Assembly: GCA_910587005.1 (NCBI GenBank)
Contig: CAJULB010000001.1
Span: 409,269-436,278 of the forward strand
Reading direction: 5' to 3'
Origin: an uncultured Christensenellaceae bacterium
Lineage (GTDB): Bacteria > Bacillota > Clostridia > Christensenellales > Borkfalkiaceae
DNA: 27,010 nt
Both the position numbers and the translations under genes were made by a program. A model generated the notes under the pieces. The model saw only the letters and a list, made by a program, of their open reading frames with translations, made no database searches and had not been told where the DNA came from. This document shows, piece after piece, positions 1 through 7,395 of this stretch; the stretch's first letter is position 1, and each line of letters starts with the position of its first letter.

Positions 1-145
1 CAACGCTTACGGCTGGTAAATTTTCCTCAACCGCGTCCATTGTTTCAACGCTTTCCGACGAGGCAACCGCAGTAACGGCCGTTTCTTCCGCAACGCTTAC
101 GGCTGGTAAATTTTCCTCAACCGCGTCCATTGTTTCAACGCTTTC
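1..145. repeat. 90-bp in-frame tandem repeat in the prsW-like tail
   Basis: Bases 1-55 and 91-145 are identical, giving a 90-bp period (30 codons) with a 35-bp intervening stretch. The repeat unit encodes SESVETMDAVEEN followed by LPAVSV on the minus strand. Since the first copy begins at the window edge, more copies probably lie outside. Next to it are shorter degenerate ETIE/ETVE units. A whole-codon period means copy changes would alter tail length without breaking the frame. Confidence 0.9.
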
Positions 146-1162
146 ACTTGCCTCAACCGTTTCTATGGTTTCAGCAGTTTCTATCGTTTCAACGGCAGAC
201 GCCGTGCCGACGGTTTCATTCGCCGTAAGGGGCAGATTTGCGGGCGCTTCAAAAACTAGCTTGCGCTCCTTTTTTACAACCCACCGTGTAAAGCATATGC
301 AGAAAACATATCCGAACAGAATTCCGAGCGACGACCAAAGCTGTCCGTTTGCAAGAGTTAAATCCCATAAAAAATGCAAAACCATACTCATAAGGCACAC
401 GGCATAAAAACGCACGTCTAAAAGCGGTTTTTTGCATTTCGAGAATATCCAGCCGACGTACCCCACCCAGACTGTGTGCGTTGCAATGCCGGAAGCGCCT
501 CTGGATAAAGAAATGAAAATAGCCGAAACAAGGCTGATATTGCCTTCAAACGAGTATAAAAATATGTAGCCCATATCTTCGATTATGGAAATACCCGCGC
601 CGACCGCCGCGGCAAGCGCAAAGCAGGTAAGCGGACTGTTGCGTTTTTTCAATAAAAGAATAACGGCAATCGCGGGGATAATCTTTGCAATTTCTTCTAA
701 AAAGGCAGTCCACGCAACCGAACCGTACCCGTTTTTAGGGTTGAATACAAAATATCCCGATTCGGAAATTATAAACGAAACGCTTCCGCCGATTACAAGC
801 ACCAACATAAGCTTTAAAAAACTTATATCGGCTTTTGGGCACAGCTCGTAAATCAAAGTAATAAACGGCAGATTGACTAAAAGCGCCCCCAAAAACACCA
901 TTGCGGGAAAGCTTATCGCGTTGCCTGATAACTTCATAAAGAAGGTAATCGCGGAAAACAGCACAAAACACAGCGCAAGCATGCGCATGTACAGCCACGG
1001 ATACACCTTGTTTACGCTGTCCTTTCCGTCGAAGCCGCGCGTAAAAAATTCCGTATACTCGTCTTTGGAGTGGGCGCGGAAGGTTTCGGAAAACCATTTT
1101 TTAACGCGTTCCCTTCTCATTCTGCGTTTTTGCGCCTTAGGAAAGTACTGCCTTTGCTCCAT
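1..1162 (-). CDS. PrsW-family intramembrane metalloprotease with acidic repeat tail (3' end off window)
   Basis: I read this frame through by hand; it is open from an ATG at 1162 to the window edge (about 387 codons). The start is supported by AAGGAG ten bases upstream, and it overlaps the end of mtaB by 26 bases. The protein is a multi-helix membrane protein with the PrsW-type layout: a Glu-Glu pair in FLEEIAK (residues 156-157), a Glu in IIEDMGY (about 195), His in THTVWVGY (about 229) and His in VLHFLWD (about 263), which are the candidate metal ligands and catalytic residues of the PrsW family. In Bacillus PrsW performs site-1 cleavage of an anti-sigma factor; the substrate here is unknown. 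After the last helix (near FGYVFCICF) comes a soluble tail rich in Glu, Val, Thr and Ser, containing a 30-residue repeat. It is the last gene of the prmA operon. The family call is good; the role is open. Confidence 0.82.
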   Translation of the reverse strand, partial: MEQRQYFPKAQKRRMRRERVKKWFSETFRAHSKDEYTEFFTRGFDGKDSVNKVYPWLYMRMLALCFVLFSAITFFMKLSGNAISFPAMVFLGALLVNLPFITLIYELCPKADISFLKLMLVLVIGGSVSFIISESGYFVFNPKNGYGSVAWTAFLEEIAKIIPAIAVILLLKKRNSPLTCFALAAAVGAGISIIEDMGYIFLYSFEGNISLVSAIFISLSRGASGIATHTVWVGYVGWIFSKCKKPLLDVRFYAVCLMSMVLHFLWDLTLANGQLWSSLGILFGYVFCICFTRWVVKKERKLVFEAPANLPLTANETVGTASAVETIETAETIETVEASESVETMDAVEENLPAVSVAEETAVTAVASSESVETMDAVEENLPAVSV

Positions 1163-2351
1163 CACGGAATATCTCCTTTATCGTAACGTTATATTTTTTA
1201 CCCGCGTCAAGTTTTTCGGGCACGTAAATTTTTATGTAATTGCCTGTATACCCCTCGGTAAATCCGCCCGCGTATTCTTCCGCAATAAAATCGGTTTTTT
1301 CGCCGATTGCCCCCGTAATATACTTTATCGAAGCGCTTTCCCCAGCCTTTAACAAACGGTGAAGCCGCCCGCTTTTTACGTCCGACGGCACGTCTTTAAG
1401 CTTAAACGCAACCGTACCCTCGCGCGGAGAATACGCAAACGCGTGAACCCTTGCAAACCCGACTTCGTCTATTATAGAAAGACTTTGCAAAAAGTCCTCC
1501 TCCGTTTCGCCCGCAAACCCCGCGATTATGTCTGTTGTAATTGAAGCTTTGGGAAAAAACTTATAAATAAGCTTGCATTTATCAATATATTCTTCGCGCG
1601 TGTAGTGTCTGTTCATTGCTTTAAGCACCGCCGAAGACCCGCTTTGAAGCGAAAGGTGGAACTGCTCGGCAAAGTCTTGAAGTTGTTTCAAAGCCGACAA
1701 AAATTCTTCCGTTACAATATTACATTCAAGCGAGCCAAGCCTTATGCGCTTTTTAACGTCTTTCAGCGCGAGAATAAGGTCGGTCAAGGTTATATTATCG
1801 TAGCCGTAAGCGGATACGTTAATGCCGTTAATAACTATTTCGGGGCAGTCGGTCTGCGCGATTTCCCCCAAAATATCCTCTACTTTACGCGATTTTTCAC
1901 GCCCGCGCAAATACGGTATGATGCAGTACGAGCAGAAATTGTTGCAACCGTCCTGAATTTTTACAAACGCCCTTGTCTTAGTCTGTTTAGGGTATGAAAG
2001 CCCGCAGTCCGCCCCGCCGAACACGTTACAGACAGCTTTGATTATTTCTTCCTTGCCGCGCGCGCCGCAAACAAACGCAACGCCCTTATCGGTAAACTGT
2101 TTTTTATCCTTTTCCGAAGCGCAGCCGCATATAAAAATCTGTGCGGACGGATTGAATTTCCTTGCCCTGGCAACTAACTGTCGGCTCTTTTTTTCGGCTT
2201 CGCGCGTGACCGCGCAGGTGTTTAAAACGTATATATCCGCGGGGCAAAGCCTGTCGGCAACCTCCCAGCCAAGCTTTTCGAGCGACGCCATTATGCACGC
2301 TGATTCGGTTTCGTTCACCTTACAGCCGAGCGTAAATACACAGGCTTTCAT
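1137..2351 (-). CDS. mtaB: tRNA threonylcarbamoyladenosine methylthiotransferase MtaB
   Basis: A radical-SAM methylthiotransferase of 404 residues, the normal family size. It converts t6A37 to ms2t6A37 in tRNAs that read ANN codons. Seen directly: an N-terminal MTTase domain starting MKACVFTLGCKVN with cluster cysteines at about 10, 46 and 75; a radical SAM motif CNNFCSYC with cysteines 136, 140 and 143 followed by IPYLRGREKSR; and a C-terminal TRAM-like region. The LGCKVNxxE start and the GREKSR stretch are typical of MtaB rather than MiaB. Its ATG overlaps the TGA of rsmE in an ATGA, indicating translational coupling in the prmA-rsmE-mtaB order found in many Firmicutes. Confidence 0.95.
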   Translation of the reverse strand: MKACVFTLGCKVNETESACIMASLEKLGWEVADRLCPADIYVLNTCAVTREAEKKSRQLVARARKFNPSAQIFICGCASEKDKKQFTDKGVAFVCGARGKEEIIKAVCNVFGGADCGLSYPKQTKTRAFVKIQDGCNNFCSYCIIPYLRGREKSRKVEDILGEIAQTDCPEIVINGINVSAYGYDNITLTDLILALKDVKKRIRLGSLECNIVTEEFLSALKQLQDFAEQFHLSLQSGSSAVLKAMNRHYTREEYIDKCKLIYKFFPKASITTDIIAGFAGETEEDFLQSLSIIDEVGFARVHAFAYSPREGTVAFKLKDVPSDVKSGRLHRLLKAGESASIKYITGAIGEKTDFIAEEYAGGFTEGYTGNYIKIYVPEKLDAGKKYNVTIKEIFRDGAKAVLS

Positions 2352-3073
2352 TTAAGTTCCCCCAGCGCGAAAGCCGCCAAAGCGCACATTGTTACAGCCG
2401 CGGTTTCGGCGCGCAGAATACGTTTACCGAGGGAAATTCCCGCAAACCCGAGCGACTGCGCCAGCGCAAACTCGTTTTCCGCAAATCCGCCCTCGCTTCC
2501 CACAACCAAAGCCGTAGAACCGCTTAACTCCGCCATATTCCCGTCCGAATTGTTCAAAAACTCGCACGCAAACAGCTTGTTTTTATAACCGTCGGCCGAC
2601 TTTAATGCGGCGTAAAAGTCTTTAAAATATTCCACTGTCGGTGCGCGCGAACGCAGACACTGCTTTGCCGCCTCTCTTGCAACCTTATTCAGCCTTTCAA
2701 GCTTGTTTTCGTTCATATAAGCCGAGCAGTATTCCGAATTGAACACTCCTATTTTAGAAACGCCCAGCTCCGTCGCTTTCTGCACTACAAGCTCGGTTTT
2801 GTCGCCTTTCAAAGCCCCGCACAAAAGATAAATTTCCGTTTTCGGCTCTCTTTCACCGTCGATTGCCCCCGTAATATGCGCCAATAACCGCCTTTTTTCA
2901 ATCTTTGCGACGATTGCGGAATACTCCTTTCCGCTTCCGTCCAAAAGCACGATTTCCGCACCCTCTTCAACGCGCAAAACGGTTTTTGCGTGAATAAATT
3001 CCTCGCCTTCAAGCCACACTTCGGCGCTGTCGGCGCTAAGTTTTTCAATAAAAAATCTTCTCGGCGTACTCAT
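2348..3073 (-). CDS. rsmE: 16S rRNA (uracil-1498-N3)-methyltransferase RsmE
   Basis: A SPOUT-class methyltransferase that makes m3U1498 in 16S rRNA. Seen: an N-terminal PUA-like part starting MSTPRRFFIEKL, then the knot region with LVVGSEGGFAENEF and GKRILRAETAAVTM, the family's SAM-binding loops. I chose the ATG at 3073 (241 residues), because proteins of this family usually begin just before the RRFF/RFFV motif; a TTG four codons upstream is also in frame but has no better ribosome site. It lies about 20 bases after prmA and overlaps mtaB by four bases, so it is the second gene of the operon. Confidence 0.93.
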   Translation of the reverse strand: MSTPRRFFIEKLSADSAEVWLEGEEFIHAKTVLRVEEGAEIVLLDGSGKEYSAIVAKIEKRRLLAHITGAIDGEREPKTEIYLLCGALKGDKTELVVQKATELGVSKIGVFNSEYCSAYMNENKLERLNKVAREAAKQCLRSRAPTVEYFKDFYAALKSADGYKNKLFACEFLNNSDGNMAELSGSTALVVGSEGGFAENEFALAQSLGFAGISLGKRILRAETAAVTMCALAAFALGELK

Positions 3074-3094
3074 AAACCACCCCAAAAGCCCCGC

Positions 3095-4036
3095 TTAAAG
3101 CTTAAAAGATAAGGCTATCCACTCGCCCTCTTTAATCTGCTTTTCAAGGGTAAGCCCCTGCGCGCAAAAAGCCTTGATAACCATATCGAGGCGGCTTTCT
3201 ATAATTCCGCTTAAAATAAGCACACCTCCCGTCTTTAAATTTTTGGGAATAGACGGAGCCAGCCCGCACAGTATTTCCGCGGTAATGTTGGCAAGCATAA
3301 CGTCGCCTTTTATTTCCGCGTTGTCCAAAAGGTTAGAGTGCGCAACCGTAACCCTGTCCGCAACGCCGTTGATTTCGGAATTGTGCTTTGCGCTTTCAAC
3401 GGCAACGTAGTCAATATCGGTTAAATACGCGTATTTCGCGCCCAGCTTGATTGCGGAAATACCCAAAATTCCGCTGCCGCAGCCGACGTCTATACAAACG
3501 CTTTGCGCCGTTAAATACCGTTGCAGAAGTTTAAGGCACATCGCCGTTGTTTCGTGCTCGCCCGTGCCGAAAGCCATATTGCTGTCAAGCAAAACCACTT
3601 CCTCATGAGGCTGTTTTTCGTACTTTATCCACTCGGGACACACTACGATTTTTTCGCCTATGTGAAGAGGGCGGAAATGCGTTTTCCAGATTTCCAGCCA
3701 GTCGTCGCCCTCCACCTCGCGGCGGGTGCTTTCAAGCGTTCCCAAGGAAACAAACCCCTTGCAGTTTTGAGAAAGCTCCTCCAAGTCCCCGCGTATCAAA
3801 GGAAGTATTTTCTCCGTTTCGTCAACGGGAATGAACGCCTTAACCAGCACATCCGTCCTGTCCTGCGTAAGCGTTTCATCTATGTAGTCCCAGTACATAG
3901 CCTTGTTTTGTTGAAGCGCGATAACGTCCTTAACGTCGGAAATCGCCACGCCGTAGGTTGTGTATCTCCACATAATGTCGGCGACAAGCTCGCTGCCGCC
4001 GCTTGTGGTGTGAATTGTAAGCTCGCAAAATTTCAT
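3095..4036 (-). CDS. prmA: Ribosomal protein L11 methyltransferase PrmA
   Basis: A SAM-dependent methyltransferase that methylates ribosomal protein L11. At 313 residues it has the family length. Seen: the PrmA signature DSNMAFGTGEHETT (about 151-164), SAM motif I DVGCGSGILGI (about 183-193), an acidic TDID at the end of strand 2, and the substrate-side motif LANITAEIL. It is the first gene of the operon prmA-rsmE-mtaB-prsW. There is no Shine-Dalgarno before the ATG; instead a -10 box ends six bases from it, so the mRNA may be leaderless (see the promoter entry). Confidence 0.95.
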   Translation of the reverse strand: MKFCELTIHTTSGGSELVADIMWRYTTYGVAISDVKDVIALQQNKAMYWDYIDETLTQDRTDVLVKAFIPVDETEKILPLIRGDLEELSQNCKGFVSLGTLESTRREVEGDDWLEIWKTHFRPLHIGEKIVVCPEWIKYEKQPHEEVVLLDSNMAFGTGEHETTAMCLKLLQRYLTAQSVCIDVGCGSGILGISAIKLGAKYAYLTDIDYVAVESAKHNSEINGVADRVTVAHSNLLDNAEIKGDVMLANITAEILCGLAPSIPKNLKTGGVLILSGIIESRLDMVIKAFCAQGLTLEKQIKEGEWIALSFKL

Positions 4037-4042
4037 AATTTT

Positions 4043-4071
4043 ATTTTATCACTATCTATGCGTTATTGCAA
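4043..4071 (-). promoter_or_regulatory. Promoter of the prmA operon, TTGCAA-17-TAAAAT
   Basis: On the minus strand TTGCAA (4071-4066), a 17-base spacer and TAAAAT (4048-4043). The -10 box ends six bases before the prmA ATG, placing the expected transcription start at or next to the start codon. Confidence 0.7.
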
Positions 4072-4098
4072 GCATTAATTTATTTACGTTATTTTGTT

Positions 4099-4323
4099 GT
4101 CATTTAGAAAATTCGGCTTACTGTCATTCCGAGCGTTTGTTTTATGTGTCATTCTGAACCTTGGTTTACTGTCATTCTGAGAGTCAGCGAAGAATCTGAT
4201 TGTCCTGTGCGGTCACTTCACCCCCCCCTTTTACAGGTCATTTCGAGCGCAGTCGAGAAATCCCCACGTGTAAGCGCATAAAAGTTTGGGATTTCTCCGC
4301 TCGCTTCGCTCGGTCGAAATGAC
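4099..4323. repeat. REP-like palindromic element with upstream half-unit ladder (copy A)
   Basis: An imperfect long inverted repeat spans 4237-4323, from GTCATTTCGAGCGCAGTCGA to its mirror ending GGTCGAAATGAC, enclosing GAGAAATCCC and GGGATTTCTC as an inner stem. In front of it lie half-units starting with GTCATT, or a close variant, at 4099, 4123, 4148, 4171 and 4212. A run of eight C sits at 4221-4228. This fills most of the gap between prmA and trxB; no protein gene is seen here. Confidence 0.85.
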
Positions 4324-4359
4324 GGAAATGATGCTTACAAGGCAAGGAATAAAATAATT

Positions 4360-4398
4360 CCCGCTGGGCGGACTGCATAAAGCAGTCCGCCCAGCGGG
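4360..4398 (-). terminator. Intrinsic terminator of the hydrogenase-reductase operon
   Basis: A perfect 17-bp stem (CCCGCTGGGCGGACTGC and its complement) with the loop ATAAA. On the minus strand it follows the trxB-like stop codon by about 20 bases and continues into AATTATTTTA. It could work in both directions. Confidence 0.85.
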
Positions 4399-4418
4399 TG
4401 CAGTTCTTTTATAAAAAT

Positions 4419-5279
4419 TTACTTACCCAAAAACTCCACTGCGGAATGAAGCGCAACGTTGCCCTCGCCCGCCGCTTTTATATACTGGTACGGTCTGCCC
4501 GTGCAGTCGCCCGCGGCGAAAATGCCCGCAATGTTTGTAGAGCAGCCGCGGTTAACCGCAATATGCCCGTCCTCCACCTTTAAACCGTGTACAAGCGTCG
4601 TCGGTGAAACCGCACCGCGCAAAATAAAAACTCCGTCAACGGGCAGTTTTCCGTCTTTAAAAACCACCTCGCGCACCTTTGTATCGCCCTCGAACGCGGT
4701 AGGAGTCTTTAAAATAACTTCCGCGTTTTCAGCCGGATTTTTGGAAGCAAAGCCCTCGTACCCGCGGTAAAACGGCATAACGTACGCTTTGCCTGCAAGC
4801 TTGCACAGATACTCTACCTCGTGCTCGAAATGCTTGTCAAAGCACAGCACGGCGATGGTTTTGCCCTTGTACAAAAATCCGTCGCACGTGGCGCAGTAGC
4901 TTATCCCGCGCCCTAAAAACTTTTCCTCGCCCGCAATAGGCTTTACCGTTTCAACGCCGAGGCACAGAATAACCGTCTTTGCCTCGTAAGTTTCATTGCC
5001 CGCCAAAAGCGCAAATCTTCCGCCTAAATCGTAAACGCCCGTTACAACCGCTTCGGTCAGCTCTACGCCCATACTGTCGGCGTGGTTTTTTAAAGTCCAC
5101 GCAAGCTCGCCGCCGGTAATATCGGGTAAGCCGACGTAATTTTTAATCAGCTCTGCCCGCGCAACCTTTTTAGAGGTCGCACGGCTTGCAAGCCAAATAT
5201 ATTTTTTGTTTAACAGTTTTGCATTGACCGCCGCCGAAACTCCCGCAGGCCCGCTGCCTATAATTGCAATATCATACAT
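4419..5279 (-). CDS. Thioredoxin-reductase-like flavoprotein, probably ferredoxin-dependent (FFTR-like)
   Basis: A 286-residue flavoprotein of the low-molecular-weight thioredoxin reductase fold. Seen: FAD motif GSGPAG (8-13), redox-active CATCDG with cysteines 129 and 132, and a C-terminal FAD motif around AGDCTGRPYQ. The NADPH-binding features of ordinary TrxB are absent: where GGGxSA is expected the sequence is TIAVLCFDKHFEHEVEYL, and there is no HRRDxFRA. This matches ferredoxin-dependent flavin thioredoxin reductases of clostridia, which take electrons from ferredoxin instead of NADPH; the GRPYQ stretch is, to my recollection, also shared with them. The ATG at 5279 is used because FAD motifs begin right after it; a frame reaching upstream to 5459 only overlaps the hydrogenase. 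It lies 29 bases behind the hydrogenase gene, with no promoter between, so the two are co-transcribed. Plain NADPH-TrxB is the less likely alternative. Confidence 0.85.
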   Translation of the reverse strand: MYDIAIIGSGPAGVSAAVNAKLLNKKYIWLASRATSKKVARAELIKNYVGLPDITGGELAWTLKNHADSMGVELTEAVVTGVYDLGGRFALLAGNETYEAKTVILCLGVETVKPIAGEEKFLGRGISYCATCDGFLYKGKTIAVLCFDKHFEHEVEYLCKLAGKAYVMPFYRGYEGFASKNPAENAEVILKTPTAFEGDTKVREVVFKDGKLPVDGVFILRGAVSPTTLVHGLKVEDGHIAVNRGCSTNIAGIFAAGDCTGRPYQYIKAAGEGNVALHSAVEFLGK

Positions 5280-5308
5280 ATTTTTATTATCGCTCTGTAC
5301 AGCGCTTT

Positions 5309-6823
5309 TTAATCCATTTTGGTTAGCTTTTCCGCCAAATCTTCCATTTCTCTGGGCGGCAACTTCTGCTCGCTTGCCGAAACGGTCTGCTCCACTACGA
5401 TTTTGGCGCGCTCGGGCGGAATAATCGTGCCCACGCCCGCAACGCAACCGCCGGGACATCCCATTCCCTCAATCATATAACCGTTGAGTTTGCCAGCCTT
5501 TGCAAGCGTTAAAATCTTTTTGCAGTCCGCAAGCCCTTCCGCGTGCTTGATTTTAACCTCGGTTCCTGCGAAATACTCGTTAATGCACCCTTCTATCGCG
5601 CTGGCAACGCCGCCCGCGCATGCGTAGCCTCTGCCCGCGCCCGTCGCCTGAATATTTACGGGCAGTTCTTCAAGTTCTTCAAGCTTCAAGCCCTTGGCGT
5701 CGAACATACCCGCAAGCTCCTCGAACGTAATTACGAAATCAACGTAACTTCTGACCGACCGCCTCGAAGCTTCAAGCTTTTTAGCCGCGCACGGTCCTAT
5801 GAACACCACGCGCGCGTTGTGGCGTTTAACCTTAATCGAACGCGCAGTCGCAACCATGGGAGTCAACTCCTCGGAAACCTCCGACGCAAGGTCGGGAAAC
5901 TGCTTTTTGACGAGAACCGCCCAAGCGGGGCAGCAGCTTGTAAAAAGGAAAGGAATTTTGCCCGTAGCAACTTCGTTTACGTAGTGATGGGCTTCCGCAA
6001 TGCAACCGACGTCCGCGCCGACAGCAACCTCGTAAACGTCCTTAAAGCCTAACGCAAGCAACGCCGACTTCATTCTGCCGGGGGTAACTTTCGGTCCGAA
6101 CTGTCCTATAATTGCGGGCGCAACGGCCGCAACGACCTCGTCGCCCTTCTTTATTGCCTGAATAAGCTGGAAAATCTGCGATTTATCCGCAATAGCGCCG
6201 AACGGACAAGCAGACATACACTGACCGCACGCAACGCATTTTTCGTTATCTATATGCGCGCGCCCGAATTCGTCGGAAGAAATAGCTTTAACACCGCAAG
6301 CCTGCGCGCAAGGGCGGATATGGTGGGCAATAGCATCGTAAGGGCAAGCCGCCTTGCACCTTCCGCACTTTATGCACTTGCCCTGGTCGATAAACGCTCT
6401 GCCGTTCTGTATGGAAACCGCGCCCTTGGGGCAGTTTTTAATGCACGCATGCGAAACGCAGTTACGGCACTGGTCGGAAACGACGTACTCGTTATCGGGG
6501 CACTTGTCGCAAGCCGAGGGAATAACCTGCATAAGGGGCGGTTCGTAATATTTTTCAGCGATAGTACTTTTATCCACGCCCGCGGTAATGTGAACGGGCT
6601 TGTTTGCGGGACGGAGCGAAAGCCCCATTGCAAGACGCACGCGTTCAGAAGCAATCTGTCTTTCGCGGTAAATACTTTCGCGGTACTGCGGAACCTCGTT
6701 AGGGGTGATTAAGTAGGGAATTTCTTCCAAATCGCCCGCGGGGTTATCGGACGAGTACGCAACCCTTGCAACCTCGGTAAAAACTTTTCTTCTTAAATCT
6801 GTAACTACACTTTGACTTTTCAT
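5309..6823 (-). CDS. [FeFe] hydrogenase, group-B-like, with multiple [4Fe-4S] ferredoxin motifs
   Basis: A 504-residue iron hydrogenase, which interconverts protons and H2 using ferredoxin-type electrons. H-cluster motifs seen: L1 TSCCPAW (295-301), L2 GPCAAKKLE (343-351) and L3 EGMGCPGGC (452-460), giving ligands C297, C345, C456 and C460. Upstream are cysteine clusters at about 105-131, a CxxCxxCxxxC set at 150-160 and another at 196-206. The N-terminal YRESIYRERQIASERVRLAMG stretch and the TSCCP form of L1 fit the group B1/B3 family (TIGR04105 as I remember it) rather than the classical group A enzyme (TSCSPGW). The physiological role of group B is unsettled. The gene has a strong promoter and a GGAG ribosome site, and leads a two-gene operon with the flavin reductase. 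The maturases HydE/F/G are not in the window. Confidence 0.93.
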   Translation of the reverse strand: MKSQSVVTDLRRKVFTEVARVAYSSDNPAGDLEEIPYLITPNEVPQYRESIYRERQIASERVRLAMGLSLRPANKPVHITAGVDKSTIAEKYYEPPLMQVIPSACDKCPDNEYVVSDQCRNCVSHACIKNCPKGAVSIQNGRAFIDQGKCIKCGRCKAACPYDAIAHHIRPCAQACGVKAISSDEFGRAHIDNEKCVACGQCMSACPFGAIADKSQIFQLIQAIKKGDEVVAAVAPAIIGQFGPKVTPGRMKSALLALGFKDVYEVAVGADVGCIAEAHHYVNEVATGKIPFLFTSCCPAWAVLVKKQFPDLASEVSEELTPMVATARSIKVKRHNARVVFIGPCAAKKLEASRRSVRSYVDFVITFEELAGMFDAKGLKLEELEELPVNIQATGAGRGYACAGGVASAIEGCINEYFAGTEVKIKHAEGLADCKKILTLAKAGKLNGYMIEGMGCPGGCVAGVGTIIPPERAKIVVEQTVSASEQKLPPREMEDLAEKLTKMD

Positions 6824-6864
6824 TTTTTCTCCGAAAATGAGTTTTTATTTTTGTAAGCGTAGAT

Positions 6865-6893
6865 ATTATATCACAATTGCGCCGATATTTCAA
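6865..6893 (-). promoter_or_regulatory. Promoter of the hydrogenase operon, TTGAAA-17-TATAAT
   Basis: On the minus strand TTGAAA (6893-6888), 17 bases, TATAAT (6870-6865). The leader is about 35 bases and carries GGAG six bases before the ATG. Confidence 0.85.
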
Positions 6894-6941
6894 TATTAAC
6901 GTGCCGTTTTTTGCAGAAAATAACTGTAAATTTTGAAACGT

Positions 6942-7071
6942 GTCATGCTGAGGCTTGCCGAAGCATTTGATTGTGGTTTATAACGTAGGTTAAACCGTTT
7001 TGGGTTTGCACTTAGGACTATCAGATTCTTCACTGCGTTCAGAATGACATAATGAACATTCAGAATGACAG
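6942..7071. repeat. Degenerate REP-like element (copy B)
   Basis: The left half, GTCATGCTGAGG at 6942, faces a right half TTCAGAATGAC ending at 7048, with a second GAATGAC end at about 7063-7069. It is the CATTCTGA-type variant of the family and is more decayed than copies A, C and D. It lies between the hydrogenase promoter and the stop of the small orphan gene. Confidence 0.7.
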
Positions 7072-7085
7072 TAATAATCAATAAT

Positions 7086-7253
7086 TTATTTACCCAAAAC
7101 AACAAAATCGCAGTCGGAGTTTTTAATTGCCTCGAAACCCCTTAACGAGGCATACACAACCGAATTTGTACCGTCGGTATATTTAACAAGAACTTTCTTC
7201 CAACCGTCTTTATACATTTGCGCCTCTGCTTCCTTTAAATTGTTGTTTTGCAT
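7086..7253 (-). CDS. Small conserved-looking protein, 55 residues, function unknown
   Basis: A short frame I found by translating the minus strand: ATG at 7253, TAA at 7086. It reads MQNNNLKEAEAQMYKDGWKK, then VLVKYTDGTNSVVYASLRGF and ends CDFVVLGK. It is soluble, with no membrane segment or metal motif; the pattern of short strands could form a small beta fold. Support for a real gene is strong for its size: a GAGG ribosome site four bases before the ATG and a perfect TTGACA-17-TATAAT promoter about 30 bases further up. It faces away from the XRE gene at 7396 across a 142-bp gap. I do not recognise a family. Confidence 0.72.
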   Translation of the reverse strand: MQNNNLKEAEAQMYKDGWKKVLVKYTDGTNSVVYASLRGFEAIKNSDCDFVVLGK

Positions 7254-7290
7254 AAAACCTCATAGTATATATTTGTAATTATTTTTAAAA

Positions 7291-7319
7291 ATTATAATTT
7301 ATATTTTGGAACGTGTCAA
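7291..7319 (-). promoter_or_regulatory. Consensus promoter of the 55-residue gene, TTGACA-17-TATAAT
   Basis: On the minus strand TTGACA (7319-7314), a 17-base spacer and TATAAT (7296-7291), all consensus. A perfect 12-bp palindrome AAATTATAATTT (7289-7300) covers the -10 box; given how AT-rich the area is, that may be chance or an operator. Confidence 0.88.
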
Positions 7320-7395
7320 TAATTTCGACCGCTAAAAGTTTACAATTCTGTATTTTTTTATTATCGTTTAGTTAAAATATTGAATTAGGTTTAAA

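Noticed and set aside
4221..4228. Run of eight C as a phase-variation tract
   Set aside because: It lies between genes inside the repeat region, away from any start codon or promoter spacer.
5280..5459. Longer N-terminus for the thioredoxin-reductase-like protein
   Set aside because: The 60 extra residues are an out-of-frame reading of the hydrogenase gene; the FAD motif begins right after the ATG at 5279.
5543..6052. Plus-strand frame of 169 codons
   Set aside because: It lies wholly within the hydrogenase gene, shows no domain and no ribosome site; a shadow frame. The same holds for the other long plus-strand frames in minus-strand genes, for example 15812-16225 and 20552-21391.
7339..7378. 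Promoter of the plus-strand XRE gene at 7396
   Set aside because: TTTACA and TAAAAT are present but not at a workable distance from each other; only a tentative -10 box is mentioned in the gene entry.
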